A DNA stretch of 64,000 nt from assembly GCF_015694525.1 (NCBI RefSeq), contig NZ_JADQDM010000019.1, positions 1 to 64,000 on the forward strand, written 5' to 3'. Made by a program: the position numbers and the translations under genes. This document shows positions 57,501-64,000 of this stretch, one piece after another. Every line of letters starts with the position of its first letter. Position 1 is the stretch's first letter. The notes under the pieces are model-generated. The model ran no database searches. It saw only the letters and a program-made list of their open reading frames with translations, and had not been told where the DNA came from. Origin of the DNA: Hymenobacter ruricola. GTDB taxonomy: Bacteria > Bacteroidota > Bacteroidia > Cytophagales > Hymenobacteraceae.

Positions 57501-59144
57501 AAAGCTGTAGGTACCCGCCGCGTTGGCGTTGGTAGCATAAATGTATTGGTTATTCTGAGCGTTGTAGAGCTCCACGCGGGCTACCACGCCCTGGCCGGTC
57601 GAGTTCAGCTGCGAGCGGCCCAGGCCCCCGCCGTAGTCGATGTCTTCAAAGACGTTGCCGATAATGCCTGGCGTGAAGGCAATGGGCGTGGGCGAAGGAG
57701 CGTCCTCGTTCGGCGTTTCGGGCAGGGCGCTGCCGTCGGTCGACTTGTCTTCGGCCAGCAGGTTGCCGGGCGGGATGATGGTGCCGTTGGGCAGCAGGAT
57801 GTGGCCCTGGTCAGCAGCCGTGCCGCTGATGGACGACGCGTAGGCCGTGTTGTAGTTGACAGTGGTGGGCGCCGCCGGGAAGGTCACCCGCACGGTGAAG
57901 CTGATGAGGGCGCTCTGGCCCGCCGTCAACGACCGGCCACCCGTCAACAAGTCCGCGTTGGTGGTCTGGCCCGTGAAGTTGGCATTGAACGCCAGCGTGG
58001 GCGCCACGGTGCTGCCCGTGGCGGGGTAGTTGGTCACGGTGGAACCGGGCCGCAACACCACGCTGGTAGCATTAGGAAAGGCTGTGCTCGCGGCGGCGGC
58101 AGCGGTGCCGCTGCGCAAGAAGTCCGTCACCTGCACGTTGGTGGCGGTGGAAGTAGCGGTGTTCTTCACCCGCACGTTAAACTTTATGTCGTACTGAGTC
58201 GCGGATTGCCGCACAATGCTCACTAGTTCCTTCACCACGTCGATGCGCTGGCTGGGGTTAATGCAGCTGGCGCCGTCGCTCACCGAGGCCGGGTCGATGT
58301 TGCTGATGAGGTTGTAGGTACCCGTGGCCAGGTCCACCTCATAGAAAGAGCCGGAGTTGGCATTATTCACGTTGCCGTTGGTGTACACAAATAAGTTGCC
58401 GGCCACGTCGAAGGAGGCCGTGCCCACCGGGTCGTTGTTCGTCGAAACGTTGCTGATGGTGGTCACCAGGGCCCGGTTGGCCACACTCGTCGGGTCAATG
58501 CTCCACAGCGTGCCGTCGGTGAACACGCCGTACAGCTTGTTGTCCACCGGGTTCAGGGCCAGGTCGTAGAACGTGAGGTCGGCGTTGGCCGTGTTGGCGG
58601 CGTTGCGCATGCGCAGGGCCGTAGCGGCGCGGGCGGCGGCGCCGGCCGCGTTCAGGTTGAAGCGATAAATGTTGTAATCGTCGGTGCCGTTAGCGGCCGA
58701 GTTCTGGCTGCTAACGTAGTAGTTGCCGTTGCGGTCGATGACCCCGGACGCCACCTGGATGTTGTTGACCAGGCCCGTCACCGTGCCCAGGTTGACAATG
58801 CCGCCCTGACCAATCTGGTACATGCTGACCGAGGTGGGAGGCGTATTGTTCGTGCCGTTGGTGGTGAGGGCGTACATGTACCCGTTCTGGGGGTTATACG
58901 CCAAGCCGTTGAGCAGAACGCCCAAATCGTTGGACGTGCCACCGGCCATGATGTTCACCGCCACCGTGTTGTAGGTGGCCGTAGAACGGTCGACCCGGAA
59001 CAAGCGCGAAGTGGTGCCCACCTGTCGGATTTGAAAGAAAACCCCGTCGCAGGAAAAGGCCGCCCCCTGCGCCCGCGCCTCATCTGGCAAAAAAGCCAGC
59101 AGCGCAAGCAACCAGACGCTTAGAATGGATAATGTTCGTTTCAT
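51576..59144 (-). CDS. Giant T9SS-secreted DUF11-repeat surface protein
   Basis: A 2522-residue secreted protein. Signal peptide 1-26 (LSVWLLALLAFLPDEARAQ). Domains in order, roughly: a DUF6923-like propeller (27-300; SCDGVFFQIRQVGTTSRLF); a first DUF11 module (300-440); an SdrD-B-like module (500-610; IIGNVFEDIDYGGG); a right-handed beta-helix (690-1000; DSGQGSLRQFITNSNALGD); eight or so diverged DUF11/CARDB-like modules (1110-2160; NNGPS, ATDVN and SNNTA recur); a cadherin-like module (2190-2290); and a type A sorting domain at the end (ISLAPNPAAGSTQLDL, GTYVVLVRGQNGTNLTKRLI). It is probably displayed on the cell surface as an adhesin or structural fibre, by inference. The ATG at 59144 gives the signal peptide. 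Confidence 0.93.
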   Translation of the reverse strand: MKRTLSILSVWLLALLAFLPDEARAQGAAFSCDGVFFQIRQVGTTSRLFRVDRSTATYNTVAVNIMAGGTSNDLGVLLNGLAYNPQNGYMYALTTNGTNNTPPTSVSMYQIGQGGIVNLGTVTGLVNNIQVASGVIDRNGNYYVSSQNSAANGTDDYNIYRFNLNAAGAAARAATALRMRNAANTANADLTFYDLALNPVDNKLYGVFTDGTLWSIDPTSVANRALVTTISNVSTNNDPVGTASFDVAGNLFVYTNGNVNNANSGSFYEVDLATGTYNLISNIDPASVSDGASCINPSQRIDVVKELVSIVRQSATQYDIKFNVRVKNTATSTATNVQVTDFLRSGTAAAAASTAFPNATSVVLRPGSTVTNYPATGSTVAPTLAFNANFTGQTTNADLLTGGRSLTAGQSALISFTVRVTFPAAPTTVNYNTAYASSISGTAADQGHILLPNGTIIPPGNLLAEDKSTDGSALPETPNEDAPSPTPIAFTPGIIGNVFEDIDYGGGLGRSQLNSTGQGVVARVELYNAQNNQYIYATNANAAGTYSFVNGQNGLPAGTITSNTQYKVRVVNNTVVSGRTGGIAGLYPVQTFVSDGVTEFTNRVGGAAPGETDYGSRTTNLPNSNASAVNEIQSIVTVTTPASGPLLGVDFGFSFDVIVNNNDSGQGSLRQFITNSNALGDEAGITQKYTATGGATTALPTGRENAVFMLPNGSAVAGQAAGLPTDFAGTTSTITLASALPAITGPLTVIDGNTQANSTGNNTPVVTTAGSESTGPEIVLNLNGFTGLAFSGANEALRNLTITGSQAASSGVLVNGTATGLTIASNTIYNNGVNVTLLNGASGTTISSNVIRNSTRANGGGIVAQSGTSTNTFSQNIFGGNNGLAIDLTNGTTTSGDGVTLNDNGDADTGANGLLNFPVITSATISGTNLIVAGYARGSSSIELYKAAVDPTGFGEGQTYLTTVTEGVADIDTRSGLSYSGLINGLNQGSDNSASGFIISIPLSSLPGGTLSAGTVLTSTATLSNATSEFSGNVKVNLAPVANNVTNDALPTNSPATVLSPNLSATADGAGNDIILYQVYAPATGGTLVFNGTTVPATGLNINANQLNLLTFQPTSGFTGNATFNYLAFDLNGVSSNTATYTIPVTAVANVATTISGAAPNAGGTLNLTATFRNLGPNDATGVTRFVQLPAGLTTAGATVTSTAGATYNNVTGLIAYTTPVATLASGSTAQDVTVTIANLPASYANFTAVSRIATTSDENGATANNVSSLSLAVTPQSDLTTSLTGQTVVSYKNLATFIVTTRNNGISPAGAAVQTVQLPTNLSGVFATNGGTYNSSNGRVTFPAVPLTIGQVVTNSISFSAPDVGFSPSALVTLTSATDTNPGNNTAYLNGAASATSVGIGTPSGTGTNLYTTVTGPSQVAAGGPATYTVTQGNRGPLAAANVQSQVMLPTGQTTLTMTLDGNGGTLNGTTITYPSGATYSQTTGVLLLPNIPSQSIAATTSYSIVLEAPKSGTSFAVSTNVVSTSYDLVPADNVATVETEIQPVTDVAISIFNTRVQGGVAATNNETAGQTVTYGVQTVNNSTTTAQDVRQVVNLSTGFDPATLQVNGLTGTVGATTVTFASGAVYTIATGALTLPAITSLVGNGTAFTSVSYVVQGSGPVRAAAQVSTTTTESSLTNNASQFNAPNGNGVTLAVDATVAIAGPAQAVVGNPVLYTVTTANNGPSTTGTTATSLVLPANLAPATLLLNNAAGIYDNVNTVVFTNGSTYTRSTGALTAPTVSPNLTRDGEPGTSFTVQFITPDVTLLRVTAAVTSSATDVNSANNTAQVITPLFTSDLTALDLVTGLTGPATPVAGSTGRFTVTTTNGTVQAATNVMQTVSLPSGLLNNGGSVVVSGNGSYNNLTGVVTIPATPSLATSGVITNTIDVTLPGTAFTATATTALNNPDTDPTNNTKTVAVTPANRADVTTAISGPASAMAGAQVSYAVVTTNNGPSAAGGTTQTLTLPAGVTSYSINGGAAISGSGTVTIRTASTLNSGVSETVVVSFTAPSANFTVRADVATSTTEPAVNASNTASVPTSVINQRPVAYDVVNTSLAPEGNTADRQPISPFVVTDAESAVINSFQLVSIPNAGTQGTLYYNNGGTFTAITATNFSTLNLTLTQMQSLSFDPLASYVGSVAFTYTGTDPQGGVSNVATYTLAVGQDVNSVYTRTATKGGNANKYAVGDVLAFGIDINGAQYNTAGLIYDTNTGKAPATGTGAVSNGIMSASISASDVTLLGTYGIEFVTTTGQFKVLDPTKLPRLGITLPAITVTTIDTKGGTNTNTVTITTGAVPLPVELKEFTATAVKNLDAALTWATASEKNNDHFNVERSLNGTDFVKIAQVKGQGSTSAATSYALTDAGIGNKVSGLVYYRLQQVDADGTATYSPVRTVAFTKGAVEPAISLAPNPAAGSTQLDLTALPAGTYQVSVLDATGRVVLSAAHTAGMAHALDLNTIASGTYVVLVRGQNGTNLTKRLIKE

Positions 59145-59715
59145 AAAAACGGAAAATGGGTAAAAAATGTAAGGTTTTGAAAGTAAAAAATCAGCGTAAG
59201 CAAACTCGACGGACTGCCTTATAAGGGCTCCATCTGCAATGCGGTAACAAACTTATCAGTAGCCCTTAGTTCATCACTTCGTGATTCGACCAACACGGCT
59301 GATAAACCGGCGAATGCAACCTTTTCAGCCGGATAAGCAAGCGGTTCAGGTTAAAATCTTTCACCCGATTCAATAAGACATTGAATAAATCCAATTATAA
59401 TTAAATCTCATATTATCCACACCTGTGCCAAATTATGTTGCAAAGAAAGTAGGTCTTTCTCCTTGTTTCCACATATGAGGCGTGATTCTAAATTTGAGAA
59501 CCTGAATTTTTTTCGTAAATGCCGCCCAACACTATGAAAAAGGCAGGTAACAGGCACAACTTTTTTCTATCGAGCCACGTAGATGCTCAAGCTCTTACGC
59601 TTTTTCTAATTGCTCGGATTGTGCCGCTCGTATTTTCATTTGCAGATATATGCAGAGCAAGTTCCCTTAAACAAGTCCAAATTCTGGAAACAACCACTGT
59701 TGAGGTATGAAATGC
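59145..59715. other. AT-rich upstream region of the giant gene
   Basis: About 570 AT-rich bases between the giant gene and the malQ terminator. A perfect -7 box on the minus strand (TAAGTTTG, 59248-59255) lies about 104 bases before the start codon, without a good -33 box. A short plus-strand open frame (59519-59710) has no recognisable feature. I see no gene. Confidence 0.45.
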
Positions 59716-59763
59716 GAAAAAGGCCCCCCCGCCGGACAATCGTCCGGCGGGGGGGCCTTTTTC
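59716..59763. terminator. Terminator of the glucanotransferase gene
   Basis: Twenty-two-base arms (59716-59737, 59742-59763) with a four-base loop and five-T tails on both strands. It lies 31 bases after the malQ stop on the minus strand. Confidence 0.9.
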
Positions 59764-59794
59764 ATGTGCTTGCGAATTGCTAGGCCGCCGGTGC

Positions 59795-62605
59795 TTAGGC
59801 CCGGCCGCTCGTACCCACCAGGGCGCGCAACGGCTCGTTGAAGCCGACGGCCTCCACCAGCTCTTCCAGCGGCAGGTGCAGGCGGTACTTCCAGAAGTGG
59901 GTGGGGTTGCCGGGCACGTTGATTTGCTCTTCGTGCGGGTTGGGGCGGCGCAGGTGGCCATCCATGGCCAGCAGGTCCTGCAGCGGGAAGATGGCCCACA
60001 TGGCCGGCGAGTGCAGGTGCTGCACCAGGATTTCGCGCGCCACCCAGGGCTCGCAGTAGAACGGGGCCACCTCGCGCCAGTGGCCCAGCAGGGTTTCAAA
60101 GAAGCGCTGGGTGCGCACCCGGTCTTCTTCCCACCAGCCGCGCACGGTGCTCATGTCGTGGCTGCTGGTTGTCACCACACTCAGGTAGGGCGCCGCGTCG
60201 GGGTGGCCAAACTCGGTGGCCGGGTCGGCGGGCATGCGCTGGATGTTGAGGCCCAGGATGCCGAGCTCCTTCATCACGCCGGGCACCGAGGCGGGCACCA
60301 TGCCCAGGTCTTCGCCGCAAATGAGCATGTCGGTGGCGTAGCGCACGGGCGGCAGCTTCACGAGGCCCTGCTGGCGCCAGAATTCCTCGTGACGGCGGAA
60401 GAAAAAGTCGAGGTAGATGTCGTCGTAAAGGCGGCGGCGGTCCTCGTCGCTTTCCAGCTCGCGGAAAGAATAGCTCTTGTTGAGCGTAATGCGCGGATGG
60501 TAGAAGTCGTCGCCGGCCGGCACAAACAACACCTCGTTCACGAGCTTGAACAGGCCGGTTTGCAGCCACTGGAAATACTCGGCGTGCTCGGGGTAGTCAG
60601 CTATTTTTTGGGCGATGTAAGCCTCAATCTTGCGCTGATTGTCGACTTCCTCCTTGAGGTGAATGCGGCCGTAGCTGGCGTCGTACATGTACTCGTCGAA
60701 CACCTGCTGGGCTTCGCCCTGAAAGATGTCCTGCAGCATGTGCCAGCGGATGTAGGGCTCGCACAGCCGCGAGTAATCGAACCAGCCCAGGCGGCGCTCA
60801 ATTTCGTGGCGGTGCAGGGGCAGCGCGGGCGCAAAATGGCCCAGCAATCCTTCCACCGACTCGATGGGCATCTCCCAGATGCGGAAAAAGCCCAGGATGT
60901 GGTCGATGCGCAACGCGTCGAAGTACCGGGCGAGGTGGCCCATGCGCTGCTTCCACCACTGGTAGTCGTCCTGGGCCATGCGCTCCCAGTTGTAGGTGGG
61001 GAAGCGCCAGTTCTGGCCGGTGGTGGAGAAATCGTCGGGCGGGGCGCCGGCCTGCCGGTCCAGGTGGTAGAGTTCGGGCTGGGTCCAGGCGTCGACGGAG
61101 TGCCGGTAGATGCCGATGGGCAGGTCGCCCTTTAGCACCACGCCGCGGGAGCGGGCGTAGTCGACGGCAGCCAATAGCTGCTGGTCGAGGTGGTACTGCA
61201 CGAAGAAAAACAGGCCGTAGTCGTCATAGTCGGGCGCGGTTTCGGCGGTGAGGGCGTCCAGGTTTTGCGGGCTGCGGAATTCCTCGGGCCAGCGTTGGAA
61301 GTCGGCGGTGCCAAACCGGTCGCGCAGGGCCGAAAAGGCGGCGTAGGGTACCAGCCACTCGGCCTGGCTGGCGTAGAAGGCGCGGTAGCCGGGGTCGGCG
61401 AGGAAGGCTTGCTTCTCCTGTTGATAGAGCAGCTTGAGAAACTTCCACTTGGCGTTCATCACCGGCTCGTAGTCCACAAAGTCTTTGGCGTTGAATTCCT
61501 GCTTCAGCCGCGCCAACTCCTTGGCGGCTTTCTTGTCCTTGAGCGCAGCAATGCCTTCGAGATGGATGAACTGCGGGTGCAGCGCAAACACCGAAATGGC
61601 GGCGTACGGGTACGAGTCGACCCAGGTGTGGGTGGCCGTGGTGTCGTTGATGGGCAGAATCTGAATCAGTTTCAGCCCCGTTTGCACGGCCCAATCGGTG
61701 AGCAGTTGCAAGTCGGTGAACTCCCCTACCCCGAGGCCACTTCCCGAACGCATGGCAAACACGGGCAGCGCCACGCCGGCCCCGCGCCAGGCGTCGGGGT
61801 AGTGGTAGCCTTCGTCGTTGAAGACGCGGGCGGCGGCGCCGTCCCCGGTGGCGGGCACCACGCGGTTTTCGCCACCTTCCATGTCGAGGGCGTAGCCGGC
61901 GGCCGGGTCCCACATGGCGTATTTATAGTGGCAGTCCTCGCCAGGGTTTTGCAGCCGGACGCGGCCGCTCCAGGTGGGGTAGTCGGCGTCCGACAGCACG
62001 AGGCCTTTGGTGTTGTCCCAGGCCCCCAGCGCGGGGTCGGAGCCGAGGATGCACAGGCCCAGGTGCGGCGCCACGCGGGGCGCCGCCAAGTGAAACACGG
62101 TTTCGCCGGCGGCGGGAACTGGATTGGTGCCTGGCGCCTGGGGCTTGGTGCCTGGTTCGACAGCGGCGGCCGCCTTAGAGCCTTTGGCGGCTTTTTTAGC
62201 TTTCGGCGCCGGAGCTTGTACTGGTGCAGCCGGCTGGCCGGGGCGGCGGAACAGGGCCTTGGTGAAGGCGGCGGTCAGCAGCTGGTTCTCGGGCTGGGCG
62301 GGCGGGCGCCAGTAGTCGGCCAGGCGCAGGCTTGGGGTGCGGGCGGGGTCGTAGGTGAGAATGCGGTTGGGGCCGTGCTCCCAGTGCTGAGCGTCGGTAT
62401 TGGCATCGAGCAGCACATACTTATACGTAATAGTACCAGCCGTATCGGGCAGTTCCAGGTCGAGGCTCCAGCAGGTGGTGGCTTCGTCGTAGTGCATGGG
62501 CACGGCTCCGGCCAGTTGCCAGCTGCCCAGCTCGGGAAGAGAGCCGCAAACGGCCAGCCGCTGGCCAAACACGGTGCGGTAGGGAAGCGAAAAACGTAGC
62601 GTCAT
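59795..62605 (-). CDS. malQ: 4-alpha-glucanotransferase, DPE2-like with two CBM20
   Basis: A 936-residue glucanotransferase (GH77) that transfers glucosyl units between maltose and glycogen- or maltodextrin-type chains. Two starch-binding CBM20 modules come first: FSLPYRTVFGQRLAVCGSLP (about 1-100) and FHLAAPRVAPHLGLCILGSD (about 166-265), joined by an Ala/Lys/Pro linker. The GH77 barrel follows (about 280-930) with the nucleophile in DALRIDHILGFFRIWEMP, the general acid in ICGEDLGMVP and the stabilising Asp in TSSHDMSTVRGWW. Two CBM20 plus an extended barrel match plant DPE2-like enzymes. The start at 62605 (MTLRFSLPY) begins the first CBM20; upstream codons have no support. Confidence 0.94.
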   Translation of the reverse strand: MTLRFSLPYRTVFGQRLAVCGSLPELGSWQLAGAVPMHYDEATTCWSLDLELPDTAGTITYKYVLLDANTDAQHWEHGPNRILTYDPARTPSLRLADYWRPPAQPENQLLTAAFTKALFRRPGQPAAPVQAPAPKAKKAAKGSKAAAAVEPGTKPQAPGTNPVPAAGETVFHLAAPRVAPHLGLCILGSDPALGAWDNTKGLVLSDADYPTWSGRVRLQNPGEDCHYKYAMWDPAAGYALDMEGGENRVVPATGDGAAARVFNDEGYHYPDAWRGAGVALPVFAMRSGSGLGVGEFTDLQLLTDWAVQTGLKLIQILPINDTTATHTWVDSYPYAAISVFALHPQFIHLEGIAALKDKKAAKELARLKQEFNAKDFVDYEPVMNAKWKFLKLLYQQEKQAFLADPGYRAFYASQAEWLVPYAAFSALRDRFGTADFQRWPEEFRSPQNLDALTAETAPDYDDYGLFFFVQYHLDQQLLAAVDYARSRGVVLKGDLPIGIYRHSVDAWTQPELYHLDRQAGAPPDDFSTTGQNWRFPTYNWERMAQDDYQWWKQRMGHLARYFDALRIDHILGFFRIWEMPIESVEGLLGHFAPALPLHRHEIERRLGWFDYSRLCEPYIRWHMLQDIFQGEAQQVFDEYMYDASYGRIHLKEEVDNQRKIEAYIAQKIADYPEHAEYFQWLQTGLFKLVNEVLFVPAGDDFYHPRITLNKSYSFRELESDEDRRRLYDDIYLDFFFRRHEEFWRQQGLVKLPPVRYATDMLICGEDLGMVPASVPGVMKELGILGLNIQRMPADPATEFGHPDAAPYLSVVTTSSHDMSTVRGWWEEDRVRTQRFFETLLGHWREVAPFYCEPWVAREILVQHLHSPAMWAIFPLQDLLAMDGHLRRPNPHEEQINVPGNPTHFWKYRLHLPLEELVEAVGFNEPLRALVGTSGRA

Positions 62606-62923
62606 GTCAGAACTTGGGGGATTTGGGGTCGAAAGATAAGGCTGCGCTGAATGAAGAAGCAGGAAGGAGGAAGGAGGAAAGGAGGCGCCAAAGCCGTTGG
62701 GCCGACCAAAGTCAACGCATCTCGGCTGCTTTTGCGCAATCGATTGAATTCCGCTGCCTGCGCGCCGCTGCAACCTACCTGAGAAGGCGAGCTTTGACGC
62801 CCCCTTTTCTCCCTCCTCATTCCCTTTCCTCCTTCCGCCCAACGCGGTTTTCCAACCCCGGCGCGCGGTTTTGCGTTTGGAAGAGCTGCCTTGCTTTGGG
62901 GTTGTTGCTAATTTCTTCCTGCT
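62606..62923. other. Divergent intergenic region with purine/pyrimidine tracts
   Basis: Between the malQ and tamB-like starts lie a polypurine tract (about 62661-62685) and a polypyrimidine tract (about 62801-62836) that are partly complementary (GGAAGGAGGAAAGG). They could pair as a long imperfect stem or form a triplex. No gene is visible. Confidence 0.5.
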
Positions 62924-64000
62924 TTGTCCACTTTTCTGCGTCGTACCCTTTACGGATTGTTGGGCTTAATTGCCTTGGTGCTGCTGCTGGTGATTGCAGT
63001 GGTGGTGTTTTTGCAATTCGATGCCGGACAGGACTTTGTAGCCAAGAGGGCCGAGAGCTACCTGCGGGGCAAGCTTAACACGGAAGTGCGCATCGGCAAG
63101 TTTCGGACGGACTTCCGCCACGCCATTAACCTCGACGGGGTGTACCTGGCCGACCAGCAGCGCGACACGCTGCTTTCGGTGGGCCACCTCGGCGTCGACC
63201 TCGACATTTGGGCCCTGCTGCACAGCCAGGTCAATGTTTCGAACGTGGAACTGAACGACGGCCGCGTGCGCCTCACCCGCACCGAGCCCGACTCGGTGAA
63301 CAATTACGACTTCATCATTGCGGCCTTCACCGACCCCACCGCGCCGGAAGACACCACGGCTTCGGGCCTGAAGTACGACATTGGCAAAGCCCGGCTCTCC
63401 AACATCTACTTCACCCAACTCGACCAGGTCACCGGCTCCGACATCCGGGCGCGCATCGGCGAGTTCACGGCCAACATGGACGAGGTGGATGTGGACAACT
63501 CCATCTATAAGGTGGATAACGCGGCTTTGCACCGCGCCGCCATCAGCATCACGCAAACCAAAACGGCGCCGGAGGTGGACAACCCCGCCCCCACCGAGCC
63601 GCTCACGCTGCAGTTTGGCCTGAACCACGCCACGCTCGACAGCGTGCGCTTTGTGTACAAAAACGACCCAGCCGCGCAGTACATCAGCACCAGCATCGGC
63701 CTGGCCGACGTCACGGCCAAGGAAATTGACCTGCAGCGGCAGCGCGTGAACCTGGGCAAGCTCACCCTGAAAAACACCACCTTCGCCTACGCCCAAAACG
63801 AGCAGGTGCCCGTGGAAGAGCGCGTGGTGAACCCCGCCGAAGCCGTGCGCAAGCTCGACGAAGCCACCGACAAAGCCAAAGCCGCCACCGGTCAGGCAGC
63901 GGCTTCACCCGGCTGGCGCGTGAACCTGGACCAGTCCGACATCAGCGGGCTGGCCGTGAATTTCGACAACTTCAACCAACCCCGGCAGCGCACCAAGGTG
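62924..64000 (+). CDS. Translocation/assembly module TamB-like protein, partial
   Basis: The frame runs off the window after 359 codons. Starting at TTG 62924 it reads STFLRRTLYGLLGLIALVLL as a signal anchor, then an AsmA/TamB-type N-terminal domain: YLRGKLNTEVRIGKFRTDFR, HLGVDLDIWALLHSQVNVSN, VELNDGRVRLTRTEPDS and repeating amphipathic strands. TamB-type proteins bridge inner and outer membranes for lipid or protein transport. No ATG or GTG lies in frame further upstream. The remainder, including the C-terminal DUF490-type domain, would be outside the window. It is divergent from malQ. Confidence 0.85.
   Translation, partial: MSTFLRRTLYGLLGLIALVLLLVIAVVVFLQFDAGQDFVAKRAESYLRGKLNTEVRIGKFRTDFRHAINLDGVYLADQQRDTLLSVGHLGVDLDIWALLHSQVNVSNVELNDGRVRLTRTEPDSVNNYDFIIAAFTDPTAPEDTTASGLKYDIGKARLSNIYFTQLDQVTGSDIRARIGEFTANMDEVDVDNSIYKVDNAALHRAAISITQTKTAPEVDNPAPTEPLTLQFGLNHATLDSVRFVYKNDPAAQYISTSIGLADVTAKEIDLQRQRVNLGKLTLKNTTFAYAQNEQVPVEERVVNPAEAVRKLDEATDKAKAATGQAAASPGWRVNLDQSDISGLAVNFDNFNQPRQRTKV

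Noticed and set aside
59519..59710. 63-codon plus-strand frame in the AT-rich region upstream of the giant gene
   Set aside because: No recognisable feature; it probably reflects chance in low-complexity DNA.

Overview
The window looks like a chromosomal segment from a GC-rich member of the Bacteroidota, most likely a Hymenobacter-type cytophagalean. Support comes from several clade markers: the rpmG / bL38 (DUF4295) / ftsY neighbourhood; three secreted proteins ending in type A sorting domains of the type IX secretion system (T9SS); a DUF5522 protein; class I HMG-CoA reductase; start codons without purine-rich Shine-Dalgarno sequences; and Bacteroidota-type promoters (TTTG, about 20 bases, TAnnTTTG). 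There is no prophage, plasmid, CRISPR array or recognisable transposase. The content is mostly housekeeping plus envelope and secreted functions.

Layout. 1-1.7 kb: a decayed surface-protein gene. 2-7 kb: tRNA-Asn, a lipoprotein, ftsY, bL38, rpmG, an Xaa-Pro aminopeptidase and rpmB, i.e. a ribosomal-protein neighbourhood split by the peptidase. 7-13 kb: DUF2314, ornithine aminotransferase, a DAO-type oxidase, two paralogous lipoproteins, hemB, tRNA-Arg and an acetyltransferase. 13-17 kb: a sugar-nucleotide epimerase and glycosyltransferase, then an APC permease. 17-24 kb: tandem cation-efflux proteins, a glycosidase, an alkylated-DNA methyltransferase with a 21-bp minisatellite behind it, an esterase, a TPR protein and an outer-membrane barrel. 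24-30 kb: a T9SS M4 protease, a PAP2 enzyme, an SDR and a PhyH oxygenase. 30-38 kb: a winged-helix regulator behind a 41-bp iteron array, three TonB-C-like proteins, HMG-CoA reductase, a BNR-repeat protein and two paralogous secreted proteins. 38-51 kb: homogentisate dioxygenase, a CtpA protease, ruvX, def, a zinc phospholipase-like protein, a Kir channel, small membrane proteins, a patatin-BamA fusion, an ECF sigma factor and a thioredoxin-reductase-like enzyme. 51-64 kb: a 2522-residue T9SS protein, a DPE2-like 4-alpha-glucanotransferase and the start of a tamB-like gene.

The most unusual content is non-coding. Fourteen long inverted repeats lie between genes and fall into two families. Family 1 (ten copies) has arms beginning GTCAT and copies usually 15-18 bases past a stop codon. 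Family 2 (four copies) is a doublet of GTAG-headed hairpins, the architecture of RAYT-mobilised REPINs; in two copies the GTAG supplies the stop codon of the preceding gene. In both families the arms match each other closely even where copies differ, so the palindromes appear to be kept homogeneous. No RAYT transposase is present in the window, so mobilisation would have to be in trans.

Gene starts were chosen by domain and signal-peptide fit, not experiment; functions rest on motifs read by eye, without database searches.
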